Of a stretch of 64,000 nucleotides of DNA, positions 47,601 to 57,928 are shown one piece after another. The stretch is from positions 62,001-126,000 of the forward strand of contig ML769426.1 of NCBI GenBank assembly GCA_009733575.1, in the 5' to 3' direction. Origin of the DNA: Gymnopus androsaceus JB14. Taxonomy: Eukaryota > Basidiomycota > Agaricomycetes > Agaricales > Omphalotaceae. The translations under genes and the position numbers were made by a program. A model generated the notes under the pieces. That model saw nothing but the letters and a program-made list of their open reading frames with translations, ran no database searches and was not told the DNA's origin. Within the stretch, counting starts at the first letter, position 1, and each line of letters opens with the position of its first letter.

Positions 47601-50600
47601 GATTAGCGAACCAGAATCTGACTGGGATTAAGTTCGAGTTTCGATGTCATACTATTGTCATGCCAAATGTGAGCTGATAACAGGGTCCTTGGATAAAATA
47701 TCCTGCACGCTGAAGACACTTTCCGATAGTATGGTAGGACTGGAATGTTGAATGCAGTAAGGGAAGACACAGTCACATGATTCCTGCCCAGTTCCTGCCC
47801 AATTCCTGGGTATTAACTTTCCTGAGCGAAATACAAAATGAATCACGCGTGAAAAAGATAAGCGGTTCCCTTATCTTTTTCACACGGGAAAGATATTAGA
47901 TTACTGGCGAAATTCGGACCGAAAAAGATAATCAATCACAATATGTTTATCAGGTGAAATCATGTAAGATTTCCGAGTGAAATTCTCTTTCTTTCTCAAT
48001 TTGTTTTCCCTAGGAAAAACGTGGTCTTTTTCAGCCGTAATTTGTACCGAAAAAGTGAACTTATCACAAAGATAATTTCTCCAATGATTTCGCCCGATTT
48101 TAATTGGCGCTGGCGTAGTGAGTACAAGCAAGCTACAAAAGTGAATCGGACATACCATAATCAATATAAGGAGCGGGCTCCTGAATATACAGGCCTGTTG
48201 GATTAGGATTGAGGTTGGAGTATTCTTCGGAATAACTGTATAATCCCGAACCATCCGCATGAGTATGGAAGCCACTTGCACCTAGGTCCGCATTAGCCAT
48301 AAAATGAACAGGCAATCTCTCGAGGTCCTCTGTATGCAGAGGTAGCTCATGCCCAAACAGATTAAAGTCAAAATCGGATGCTGAAGGCACTGAGGAATGT
48401 AGCGTGTGTGTATCCAATGAGAATTCCGTGATTTCAGAGGAAGAAGGTGCGAGAGAGCTGGGACCTGCTATAGAATCAGGGAGTGAGGAGCTTGTATTCA
48501 GCTTGTAGCTAGTGGTGGGAGCAGGAGATGGGTTTCCTCCATCATCGCTGTAGCTGTCTTCTCGTTGACGTCGTTTTGAAGATCTGACTGTAGCCATTTC
48601 TGTGGGGATAGCTGCATGGCTTGCGGAAATAAGCTCTGAAATGATGTCACACATACGTCCGGCGGCCTGCCATCTGCAAAAAGAAAACTATAAGATCAAA
48701 CCATGCCTACAAGTTGCATCGGACGCACCTTGATTCGTAGTACTTTAGCATCTCGAGACACTTGTGGATATTCCTCATGTCCCGTATTGGATTTGTTACT
48801 ATTCCCAACTGTTTGGCAGACCACAGGTTCAAGAGTAGTACTACACAGCAGTTGGACAGAGCTGTCTATGAGGACGTGAATAATACAATATCGAAGAGAG
48901 ACTGGATGCACATACAATGGTAGGTGGAAACGCATCGTCTTCACCTCTCGAGTGCAACCAAACCAGAACAGACACCTGAGAATAAATGCTCATAAGTAAA
49001 GGTACGATGAGCCGATAAGACTAGAAAATTACACAGGCTCTGGCTGCATTAGTAGTCACTGCAAGTGACGAGTACGACATTTTATTGTACTTTAGGTTAC
49101 CACGATGGATCTGAATCTGCACCCAATAGTAGCCACAGTACAACATTGCAGATTGATGAAGGAATTCTGGATCTGGTATGTGTGGATCCCATCGCACTAG
49201 TTGGGGGTAAGTTAAAGAAATGTACAAAGGTGTGTTTGAGGACTAACGATGATCAGGTATTGTATCTACCCACTGGTTTAGGGCTATGTCAAGCTCCGAG
49301 ACCACCGTTTCATCATTTTTTTTGGGATCTGAAGCCCATCGCTGAGGTATCTTGACTGCATGCTAAATACCAATAACCAAAGATTAGTACACATGCAGGA
49401 TGCACTTGCTAACCTTACTATGCTGCGTTGAGCGACCCCAAATATATCTAACAATTTGAGGTAATGTACCCAGCATGCAAGGGCAGAAGGTCTTCCTGTT
49501 GGCTGCTTAAAGGCTTGTTCCGGGTCGAGGTGCAGCCAATAGTCATCGTCCACCTCCAGAGGAAACTCGAGGTCGTAGCTATGAATATAATGAGAACGGC
49601 AGAATGGAAGACGAGGATGGGTGAACAAACTCTGCAGGATTAGTAGCCTTTGGGCGGCCTGTAAAATTACTCATGTACGTATCAATGCACACGAGACACC
49701 AGAATGCCCGCTTCCACAGTTCTTTTGTAGGATTCGGTTTAGGTCCATAGAAATTTCGACGATGGGCGCCAATGCTTTGCACGAATCGTACACCAAGTCC
49801 TAGTAAAGGCCAGCAAAGACCGGGCTTTGATGACGGTTGTAGAAACATGATTGCATTCTAGACAACAGCATAGCTTTAGATAAAAACTAATGGCAAGAGA
49901 TGCGGTACACACAATTATAATCTGAACTCTGTACAGAGCAGTGGTACGGGACAAGTCTTGCATTAAAACAATTTGTTCATAGTATTTCCAACCTAGCGCA
50001 AACTTCAAGTATTCCATCTATACAGCATGAAAGCAGAGTTCCTCACCGAGACTATGTTTTGAATCCGTCCCGTCCGCGAGGACCCGACGATCGTCCGTAT
50101 ACCATGCACCTAATCCACAAACTGACAGAACTAGCTCACCAAAGTCCCTATCTTGTTCGTGTAAGCCATCTCGCAGTCCTTGTTCAAACGTAGGCCTATG
50201 CAAGAGGACCATAATATTTCGTTTCCGGAAATACAAGTCGACCAAATGGTCAAGCAGGTCTTGGTCAGGAAATACTAATGGTGGAAGGTTGCGTATTGGG
50301 TCATACAGTTTCTGCCACTAAAAGATATGGATTGGTAAACGTATGTATAGCAGTTGACAGTGCGTACTGGACACAGATCCCAGAATTCTGGTCTTTTCAA
50401 CTCTGCCTCACCCATACGTTCACGAGTATAGGCATTCCTGACAATCGTTGCCTCTTTCAGCAACGCCAACTGACTTTCCTCGCCCATGAAGGTTTCCTTC
50501 ACTCCAAGAAGCTCCAAGCGTTTCATCGTGTCTGAGACTTCAAGGTTGACATCTGGGTAGTCTTGCTCGGGACGTGAACTAGGTGCTGAACCCAAGGCAT

Positions 50601-51116
50601 ATAGAGCAGAATTATTTTGGTTCTTGAGCTCGTTTTCGAGTGCGTGTGCATAGGAGGCTTTTTCGGTGAGCGTCTTGAGGACCAGTAGGGGATCAGATGG
50701 AAGTTTATAAGGCGTCGAAGGGGATAGAATGGCGGTTATGTGAGTTTTGGCGAAGTCGAAATTGAAGTTCTTATATACGTATTTAATTAGAAGGGTATGG
50801 ATTATGATCATGAATGACTTCACTGGCGAGGCTGTGAGTGGAGAAACCTGAAGGGCACCTAGAGCGCTGCTCTTTGGTCAGGACATAGAATTTGGGGTAA
50901 AATTTCTGGATCACTGACTCTTTTCTTTTCTTCATTGAAGGCCATTCATATTAACAAAACTAGTGCATTTGGAGAAGTGTAAGTGCTACCTTCTTTGAAG
51001 CAGACATCAGATGAGTGCATTCAGAGCCCTAGATTGAGTTCGTCAACTGTAAGGCCGTTAATGGCCCGCGTTAAACTCACAAAAGACTTGCAATTCGAGC
51101 AAATGTTCCCCGGCAT
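44608..51116 (-). CDS. Zn2Cys6 transcription factor (fungal_trans), transposon in last intron
   Basis: The 5' end shows MPGNICSNCKSF, a GTGAGT...CTAG intron, then GSECTHLMSASKK: the second half (C-x2-C-x6-C) of a Zn2Cys6 cluster. The first half is not clear. The regulatory domain follows: ELKRPEFWDL, MVDLYFRKRNIMVLLHRPTF, LVLSVCGLGAWYTDD, VRFVQSIGAHRRN, ELWKRAFWCLVCID, EFPLEVDDDYWLHL, and LRWDPHIPDPEFLH. Next come SLAVTTNAARACVIF, GRMCDIISELISASHAA and a disordered acidic stretch ending YIDYG. The last two exons (GGNFGLLDIGTQMGAEN, WDDWGTYIASVDELLRSLN) lie on the far side of a 3.25-kb element. The stop is at 44608-44610. One frame discrepancy occurs near 49570-49625. It is a nuclear regulator; targets are unknown. 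Confidence 0.82.
44873..45173 (+). repeat. CACTA left terminal inverted repeat
   Basis: It begins CACTACGCCAGTGCC and is matched in reverse complement by 47821-48120. An ORF of 75 codons within it is only a by-product of the repeat. Confidence 0.9.
45342..46299. repeat. Direct repeat pair inside CACTA element
   Basis: About 138 bases beginning GAGAATTTGAAGATAATTC occur at 45342-45479 and again at 46162-46299, each ending in CTCCGTTGACTTATCTC. A second pair, beginning AAGCTAGACTGTGGCTAG, occurs at about 45189-45262 and 45482-45556. They flank the minisatellite and a GC-rich stretch. Confidence 0.8.
45837..46127. repeat. 66-bp minisatellite, about 4.4 units
   Basis: Units start GAATAGTAATGTGAGGCAAT at 45837, 45903, 45969 and 46035, with a partial unit at 46101. 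A degenerate unit precedes them. Because 66 is divisible by three, long frames stay open on both strands, for example repeated LPHITIHEVENIPSYFYYNS on the minus strand. These are judged repeat artefacts, not genes. Confidence 0.85.
46365..46787. mobile_element. Nested MITE, hAT-like
   Basis: A 423-bp insertion has ends AGGCCCCCAGAAACT and AGTTTCTGGGGGCCT, perfect over the outer 15 bases, with looser complementarity further in (TTGTCCGG). TTTCCTGC lies directly on both sides (46357-46364 and 46788-46795), an 8-bp target duplication as made by hAT elements. There is no ORF of note. It inserted into the CACTA element. Confidence 0.75.
47015..47515 (+). pseudogene. Captured fragment of ABC-C (MRP-type) transporter gene
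   Basis: Plus-strand segments read SMFHKQLVQSVLGATL, then (from 47115) WLDTTPKSRVITRCKRDIS. From 47281 they read MAGQFCSIIYFTPAFLLPGI, ISLVGAFCG, a stop, IYIKPIKCIQSNAKAPVLA and, after an intron (47433-47485, GTGAGT...ACAG), FGSVLAGL. These match in order the second membrane domain of fungal MRP-type ABC exporters (HKQL, RWLDTTP-SRVI, NA-APV--HFG). The intron is retained, so capture was from genomic DNA. Stops and frame changes make it non-functional. Confidence 0.75.
47821..48120 (-). repeat. CACTA right terminal inverted repeat
   Basis: This is the reverse complement of 44873-45173 with about eight differences in 300 bases. It ends CTGGCGTAGTG at 48120 and is followed by the AGT duplication. 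Confidence 0.9.
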
Positions 51117-52146
51117 CTTGGCGCTGTCGCCTGTCGCGTTTATCAGATTTGAGGAGCGATTTACGAGCTCTGGGGCTTACATCGGGCTGAAAGGCTTGTC
51201 AGTAATATAAAGACAACACGGTAAGTTGAACTCACTCTTCTTGGCTCGACCTTTTGAATGAGGTTCAAAAAGCACTATAGTCAATATTTGCGGAATGGTT
51301 TATGAAACCGCGTACAAATGTCACAGGCACCTAAAGACATCGGATCGTCAGTATATTCAGTCTACTTAGAGGAGGAGACCAAGGCACCTTGCAGACGACG
51401 CTTTTTAAAGCCAGTTGGTGGATTTGTGTCGACTCCATGGGATAACTTTGTGAAGACTCAGCAAAGTGACTATTCCCCGAATACTTGCTCAGGATCAGAT
51501 CTTGATTCAATGATTCGGGGAAAATCGCATCCTGTCGACACTGCACCAAAATGGCTCGGACAGAAAATATAAAATAGTGGTATGTACTATTACATACTGT
51601 ATAGTTTCAACCATAAGCTCGGTGGGTGTTATGGTTTATGGCCGTACTTCAATTTTTCGATTATTTTCAGCGCCATTTTGGGAATATTTTGCCTAATAAA
51701 TGCATCAGTAAAACGTGGGCACTACCATGCTTGACAGCCCTCCAGTGGCCCAAGATGGAATGGCATGCACTAGCCAGAGATTCCAGAGGCTGGTTTATTG
51801 CCTTATTTGGAGATTAATGCTGTGACGAAGTCACGGAGAGTCGCTCGGAATAACAGGGATAGCACTAGTTATTGAAAGAGAACTGAGGAAAACTATCTAC
51901 GAGTACGCAGTATATATACTAATCGGATATCCGGCAGGCAGGTAGGTGATCAGATATGTTACAAATGCTCTGGGATTCGGGAAGCGCTGGAGTCTTTGTG
52001 ACGTTTGCTGTTCTCGCACTGCTGTGAATATTCCGACAAATCAAAAGTTTTGCGTCGAGATCGGCTCCTTCGCGCTACTATTCCAGTCGCTAAGCTTAAT
52101 TTTCGTGTGCCGTAAAAAAAGACATCCGCAAAGTTGGCCTTCCATT
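51117..52146. other. Region 5' of the transcription factor; unclear
   Basis: The expected first half of the Zn2Cys6 cluster should lie at about 51117-51200 on the minus strand, but it cannot be read cleanly. An 84-codon plus-strand ORF at 51318-51572 has no recognised features. Confidence 0.35.
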
Positions 52147-52237
52147 TCCAATGCGGGGAATCGAACCCCGGGCTGCTGTGCAACCACTCTATGGAGTAAA
52201 TGAAAGACAGCAATGTTAGCCACTACACCACATTGGA
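52147..52237 (-). tRNA. tRNA-Glu (TTC) with 20-base intron
   Basis: On the minus strand TCCAATGTGGTGTAGTGGCT opens the gene. The exons match the tRNA at 23377-23471 almost base for base: the same acceptor stem, anticodon TTC, and T arm GGGGTTCGATTCCCC. The intron (52181-52200) is different in length and sequence. Exon identity with a divergent intron suggests an old duplicate kept by selection. Confidence 0.92.
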
Positions 52238-52560
52238 CATGTTCAATTAGTAGAGCTAGTTTGTACACTTCAAGTATTGACCTTGCCAAGAAAAATCATT
52301 TCAATGCACGCTGACTCCCCGTCAGACCAACAGAGAAAGGGCGAACGTGTTGTGGATGTTATTGGCTAGCGAGTCAAAGTTTGATGGTGAACCTTGGTGA
52401 TGGTGAGTGCGCGCGAGCTCATTAAATCTTGCCGGAAGCCGTCATTTGCTACCTATCGAAAACCACCTGGTCCTCCAGCTCCATGGCAGCTCCGAGCGTA
52501 TATAAAGACGATGACAATTCTTCTTGAAATCTCGAGTTCTTCTCCCTTACAATATCCGTA
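52238..52560. promoter_or_regulatory. Upstream region of the phosphoesterase gene
   Basis: A TATA-like TATATAAAGACG lies about 60 bases upstream of the ATG at 52561. Nothing else is recognised. Confidence 0.4.
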
Positions 52561-55021
52561 ATGCGGCTCTCTGGAACGCTTCGAGTTTTGCTTTCTGCTC
52601 TGACTTTTATCGTTGCTGTCAACGCTTGTGGTGATGACCACGACCACAGTCACGACCGTCGGAACGCGTACCAGAAGAGACTTTTGCCTCAAACACAGTT
52701 ACCGGTACCGACAAGGCCTTTGGAATGGGGTGATTTCAACATCATACATACTACGGATACTCATGGTCAGTTTCTACCTATTCTCCATCTAGATTCGTTC
52801 CTAACAAGTTTCTCGTGCAGGTTGGCTTCTTGGGCACCAACATACTTCGTTTCCGGAGCCCAACTACAGCGGAGATTTGGGTGATTTTTCTAGCTTCGTC
52901 AAGCATATGAAGGCAGATTGCTCTTGTGCGTCCTGGAGTCACCTGTCACTTACTGCAGCTCACTAACCCCGACATACAGGAGAAAGATGTCGACCTCCTT
53001 CTTGTTGACTCAGGTGATCTTCATGATGGAACAGGATTGACTGACGGATATCCTGTTGGAGGGATTGATGCTCACGATGTATGTGCAATCAAATTTCCGC
53101 CCTGGTCTTGGCTTGAACTGACTTGTTCTATCTACTCCTTAGGCCAACCAATTCATTAAAGAGCTTCCTTACGATCTCATGGCTATCGGAAAGTAAGTTG
53201 AGGTCTTTCTATCCCTGGTGCCGTTCCTCATTCGACTTTCTCGAAGCCATGAACTTTATGACTATATCAACACCTGGGACATGTACACCAATTTTGTTCC
53301 TGCCCTTGATGGTAAATACCTCGCCTCCAACGTGAACATTACCATCTTCGATGCGAACAACAATACGGTCGACGTGCCTGTTGGGAACCGCTTCCTCAAA
53401 TTCAAAACCCGAAAGGGAAGGAGGATCACTTCATTGGGTGTTTTATACGACTTTACGGGGAACGATGTCAACACGACGGTGCAAAGTGTAGCGAATATGG
53501 TTCAGGAGCAATGGGTATGTGGTTTTATTCTAAAGAGACTGAACGTATACTTAATAGAAACCAGTTTGCCGACGCGATTGCAGAAGAACCAGATCTGTTC
53601 TTGTTAGCTGGGTATGTTGATTGCCATTATCATTCGTTTTGCTACTACTTAACACTGGAATTAGACATATGCCCGTCTCGTTCGACAACTGGCCCACCGT
53701 CTTTAACGCTGTACGTGCCGTGCATGCTGAGACGCCTATCATTATTCTGGGAGGACACTCGCATATCCGCGATTGCAGTACGTTCTATTCAATTCCTTTT
53801 CTCTCTTTTGCTGAATTTTTTTGCTGCTAGACCAGCCTGATGGACGTTCGATGGCTTTGGAAAGCGGACGCTACATGGAAACGATTGGCTGGCTCAGTGC
53901 AAACCTCGGCGACTCTTCCGATGTCAACAAGTCGAACAACATCACGTTCAGTAGGAGATACCTAGACCAGAATCGAGTCACTTATGAGGTGAGATACAGG
54001 ACTTCTTTTCTGTATTCTGGTGATTTCAGCTGAGGTTATTCCGTATAGTATCACTCCCAGCAGAGCAACAACACGTTCGATACTACCAAAGGCCAGAATA
54101 TTACTGAAGGTCTATTGGATCTTTCTGTAAAGTACGATCTTTCAATGTTGTACGGTATTGCTCCTCAGGACTATACCATCTCCCGGTACGTTTCTTTTCC
54201 CAGGTCAATGCGCATTGTCTCATTCATTCCACTCTAGCAACCCCTACCCCTCCAACGGTTCCTCCCTAACTCTCTTCGTCGCAGACGCCATGCCCTACGC
54301 TCTAACCATCAACAACACCCGCGCCAACAACACCAATGTTATGATCACCAACTCTGGCTCGCAGCGATTCGACATTTACGCTGGGACATTCGACAAGAAC
54401 GATCAGATATCTGCTAGCCCGTTCCTTAATGCGTTTGTGTTTATTGCGGATGTTCCATTTGGTGTAGCGCAGCAGGTGCTTCCTGCGTTGAATGGCGCTG
54501 GGGCAGATGAGAGAAAGAGGCGGGACTTGAGTGATGTGTTGGAGGAAAGGGAGAGTGAGATGTGGAAGAGGGGATATGTTGATAGAAGATATATGGAGTG
54601 GTTGGACGAGATGGACCGTAGGCATGATGGAGCTGTGAAGAGGGCGGCGCAGAATTTAACATTGGGTTATGTCACTAGCGATGTGAGTATCCACTATATC
54701 CATCTTCTACCGCCCTTGGTGAACTATGTATCTTTTTCTTGCTCTAGTCCTGCCCCGGTATCGGCGACGACATCCTTCATGCCCCCCTCGCATCTTTCCC
54801 CACTCCGGATTTCATTGGCTCCATCAACAACGCGCCGCCTTCATTGTCCAATGATTCCCTCGTCGACCTTGTTTTTGTGGACTTTATTCAGGCACAGTTT
54901 TTGGAGATCCTGAACGAGATTCCAGACCAACACGACATATACGGACTCGGACGTAAAGAGTTACACGCCAGTGTTGACGAATGCGGTGCTGGGTTTGTAT
55001 GCTCAGGAATTCTGGAATTAG
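52561..55021 (+). CDS. Secreted metallophosphoesterase / 5'-nucleotidase-like
   Basis: A signal peptide (MRLSGTLRVLLSALTFIVAV) and an HDHSHD stretch precede NIIHTTDTHG, the D-x-H metal motif, split by an intron. Then come LLLVDSGDLHDGTG (GDxxD-like), GNHELYDYI (GNHE) and ILGGHSHIRDC (GHxH): the full calcineurin-like set. NITEGLLDLSVKYDLSM and a disordered Arg/Glu-rich insert follow, then SCPGIGDDILHAPLASFPTP and, in a shifted frame, SDVKSYTPVLTNAVLGLYAQ with a stop at 55019-55021. The layout matches yeast YHR202W-type vacuolar or secreted enzymes acting on nucleotides. About ten short introns are present. One-base surpluses near 52925, 53560 and 54935 break strict frame continuity. Confidence 0.82.
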
Positions 55022-55340
55022 CAGTCTTTACGATGCATGATCATTCTGGGATTGGGGAAAAATTAACGTGTACATACTTAGCGATGTACAAATGTATAAA
55101 TCATTAGTACGGAGAAACAAAGCAGAGGACCTGGAAAACGCCCCACAGGCTAAGAAACATCTAGGCGATAGTCCTGCAGATAATATTGAACAATTATACC
55201 ATTCGTCCACTAGCGGACGACCATCAACCCCATCCTATCCAATGCTCGCAGTGGACGATAAACCGCGTTGTCTAGTTCTCGCTCCCGGAACCGCATCGCT
55301 ACTGAGAGAAGCATTCCACTCCGAGGTTCACATCAGGCTT

Positions 55341-55553
55341 TCACCTCGACGAAACCATGTTGAAAAAAGCAGAGTCATCGAACTCGGTACCACCACTAAA
55401 ATCCAACGAGAGGTATCGAAGCCGGGGAACAAGGAAGGTGATCCATGAGCATATACCTGGTAGGCATAATACCCTGGTTAGGAATCCGAAGACGCAAAAT
55501 GAAGCTGAGATATGGTTCGATGATCGATGGGGCCTTGTGGTTGCTAACTTCAA
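55341..55553 (-). pseudogene. F-box/LRR relic, C-terminal piece
   Basis: The minus strand reads FLVPRLRYLSLDFSGGTEFD, then DSAFFNMVSSR. This is the same C-terminal block seen in the two F-box copies (IVPRLHSLTL...VVDMVRSR). Neighbouring frames toward 55200 continue weakly. No F-box or start is found, so it is a third, highly decayed family member in the window. Confidence 0.5.
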
Positions 55554-56311
55554 GAGCTACTAGAGAATCTGAGAGAAGACTGAAGAGCAGAAATAAGGTC
55601 TGCATCGGATGTTTGCACTGCGGTGAGAACCAGCTTCATTATTCTGCAGATGATCTAGAAGAATGAATGCGGAAAACACATCCTTGGCCATGTTCGGATG
55701 TTCGAAACTTGTCACCACTATCCAAGCCATGAATTCATTCAAGCAGGGAATGTGAATGAGGAGAGCATGGTCTTGGAGAAGGAGAGTTATTGGCCATTGT
55801 CCGACTCATGGACTACAACAACTTTCCATTTGCCCGGTTTTAAAGCCTCGAAAATCGGAAGAAATAAGTTCAAATCGGACTCGGAGCCAATATTTACAGC
55901 TTTGACCTCCATTTACAGAAAGAGGCATGATACATCATACAGCTTTGACCGCGAAGGCTTGGGCTCCTTTCCAACAAATACACACCAAAGCAATAGTACA
56001 TTACTACTACATAGGATATACTACATTCCTCCAGACCGCAGAACTTGTGGCATAATCACTCGAAATCAGAACTGCTCCAAAAATTGATATATTTCCTTGA
56101 ATCCATGCCTCTCAAGTGCTATAAGCTAATACAACGAAACATATGAGTATTCGAGAATGAATTCATGTACAATCGGTGTATATACAATGATATATGCGCA
56201 CTTGCCTACATACGTTCTGTACAAGAGTATATATATACGTTGGATGAGTCAAGATTCAACTCGTTTAAACTTCACCCACCCAAGTTCATCATAATAACAT
56301 TATGAACAAGT
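55554..56311. other. Intergenic, nothing recognised
   Basis: Short ORFs only. The A/T-rich end near 56100-56300 is 3' flank of the next minus-strand gene. Confidence 0.4.
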
Positions 56312-57183
56312 TCAATACGGTCTTTCCACCAACCTCCAAACACTCCTCTCCCTCGCCACAACCCCTTCCATGACCCTCGTTCTCCAAGGCGTATTCGTCG
56401 CCGCCTTGAACTGCGGTGTGCTAGACCCGTTTAGATCTCTCCATCTGTGGAGGGCGAGGAATCGCGGAGGCTTAGGCGAGTCCAGGTTGGCACTGACACT
56501 TTGGATGTCCACCAACTCAAACCTTCGACAAGCCTGCCATCCCGGCACTCGACTGAGGAGGTTTATATGCTCCTCGTCATACCATCGCATGGAAATCAGT
56601 TTCGGCTTCTGCTGATGAAGGGTTGGGAGTTAGGGAGATGGATATTAGGTATGGGCCATCCAGTGCTGCAGCAGCTGCAGAGTTTGCTGGCGTAGTCATA
56701 GTCGCGAAGCCGGTGACTGGGACTGGCACGGTAGCTGTAGCTGTTGGCCGGAGAGCAGTGTATAGACGTATCGAGTCTATTTCTGCTCCTCGGAGGAGTT
56801 CCGAGCCCGAGTCCGGTTGGATGCCTAGCTTGGCGAGTATCATAGGAATATTCGTAGGAACAGTATTAGTAGGGCCAGGTAGCGCTGCGTCTAGTTTCAG
56901 AGGAAAGAATAAGGAGAAACTACTAGATCCAGGAGTAGAAGCAGGAGTCGTAGTAGATTCTTCTGTAACAATAGTATAGATGGTAGGTTTGCTGTTCAGT
57001 CCTAAAGGGTTTCCTCTCAAAAGTTAGAACATCGATATCGATCATGACATGATCACTACTAGTAAGTCTAGTACTGTACTGTAGTGGTAGCGCAATAACT
57101 TACCTGAGGTATCATTCAATGTGCCAGTGGTTTGAACGATGAGAAGATGATCATATTCGTCAGGAGAAGAGAGGGATTTGCAT
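56312..57183 (-). CDS. EthD-like dimeric alpha/beta-barrel protein, frame breaks
   Basis: Exon 1 reads EYDHLLIVQTTGTLNDTSG and, after a GTAAGT...GAGAG intron, exon 2 continues PLGLNSKPTIYTIVTEE. Near the end DFH joins RWYDEEHINLLSRVPGW, the D-W-Y-D-x-E-H-I block of EthD/stress-responsive barrel proteins, followed by CRRFELVDIQSV and FLALHRWRDL. The join needs removal of one base at about 56588 (ATGCGATGGTATGAC). ATG 57183 is also one frame off its exon. These small barrels bind or transform aromatic or polyketide compounds in known cases; the role here is open. The stop is at 56312. Confidence 0.65.
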
Positions 57184-57928
57184 GATAGCTAAAAGTCTTT
57201 ACTGAAGGCTGAGACGAGGTTGGATGTAGGAAAGGGAAGGCTGATAAACGTAAGAAGCAACTGACAGTGACAGTGAGAAGAAATCTCCCAGGCCCATGCC
57301 GTGGCATCGAGTAGGGCGACGTCGCTTTGACAAGCGGACGTCTGAACGTCTAATTTTTCCCACTGCCAAAGCGCTCGATTTTCATGTTGCTCCTCGTAAC
57401 GCTCGAACAAAAACATAATGTCATAAAACATTGACCGTAGAAATATTTATAATCGTTACATCTAGACTGGCAACAAGTCTGGTCTCGGATGATCCTATTA
57501 CGTGCGGTCAAGATACAAATACATATGCTACTAATAAGTAACAGTACTAGTCTATGGAAAGCATGTAAAAATGATACAAAGACTCGACAAAGACTATAAA
57601 AACGGTGCAGAAAGCGTGAAACTAATGAAGAAAATAATGATAATAACAAGAAAGAGCTGATCTTGAGCTGAATCAAGTGAGTAGAAGTCTTGAGATTGGG
57701 TTCCGAAAGGTGATAGTTCATTCACCTGGGTCCTGGGCCCTGATGTCAGCCAATTTCAACGATCCATCTTCCTTTTCAAATTTTCAGATTTTAAGGTATC
57801 TTTTTCTGACAAAATCGGGGGGTTGCGATGAACAGATCAAAATGGTATAGTTGTAGTAAATGCACAACTAAATACTCCATAGATTCCAAATTAATCTCCC
57901 TTCAATAGAAACAGAAAAAAGTAAGAAG
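57184..57928. other. Intergenic, nothing recognised
   Basis: This lies between the EthD-like start and the P450 stop. The minus ORF at 57350-57721 is hydrophobic but has no family features. Confidence 0.4.

Larger units (their letters stand above)
44873..48120. mobile_element. Non-autonomous CACTA-type transposon
   Basis: Inverted terminal repeats of about 300 bases, roughly 97% identical, start CACTACGCCAG and end CTGGCGTAGTG. AGT flanks both sides (44870-44872 and 48121-48123). CACTA termini with a 3-bp duplication define the CACTA (EnSpm/CMC) superfamily. Subterminal motifs are dense: GTGAAAAAGATAAG/CTTATCTTTTTCAC pairs and many GATAA repeats. Inside are repeated blocks, a 66-bp minisatellite, a nested MITE and an ABC-transporter gene fragment, but no transposase ORF. 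Its movement would need a transposase from elsewhere. It sits in an intron of the transcription-factor gene. Confidence 0.85.
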
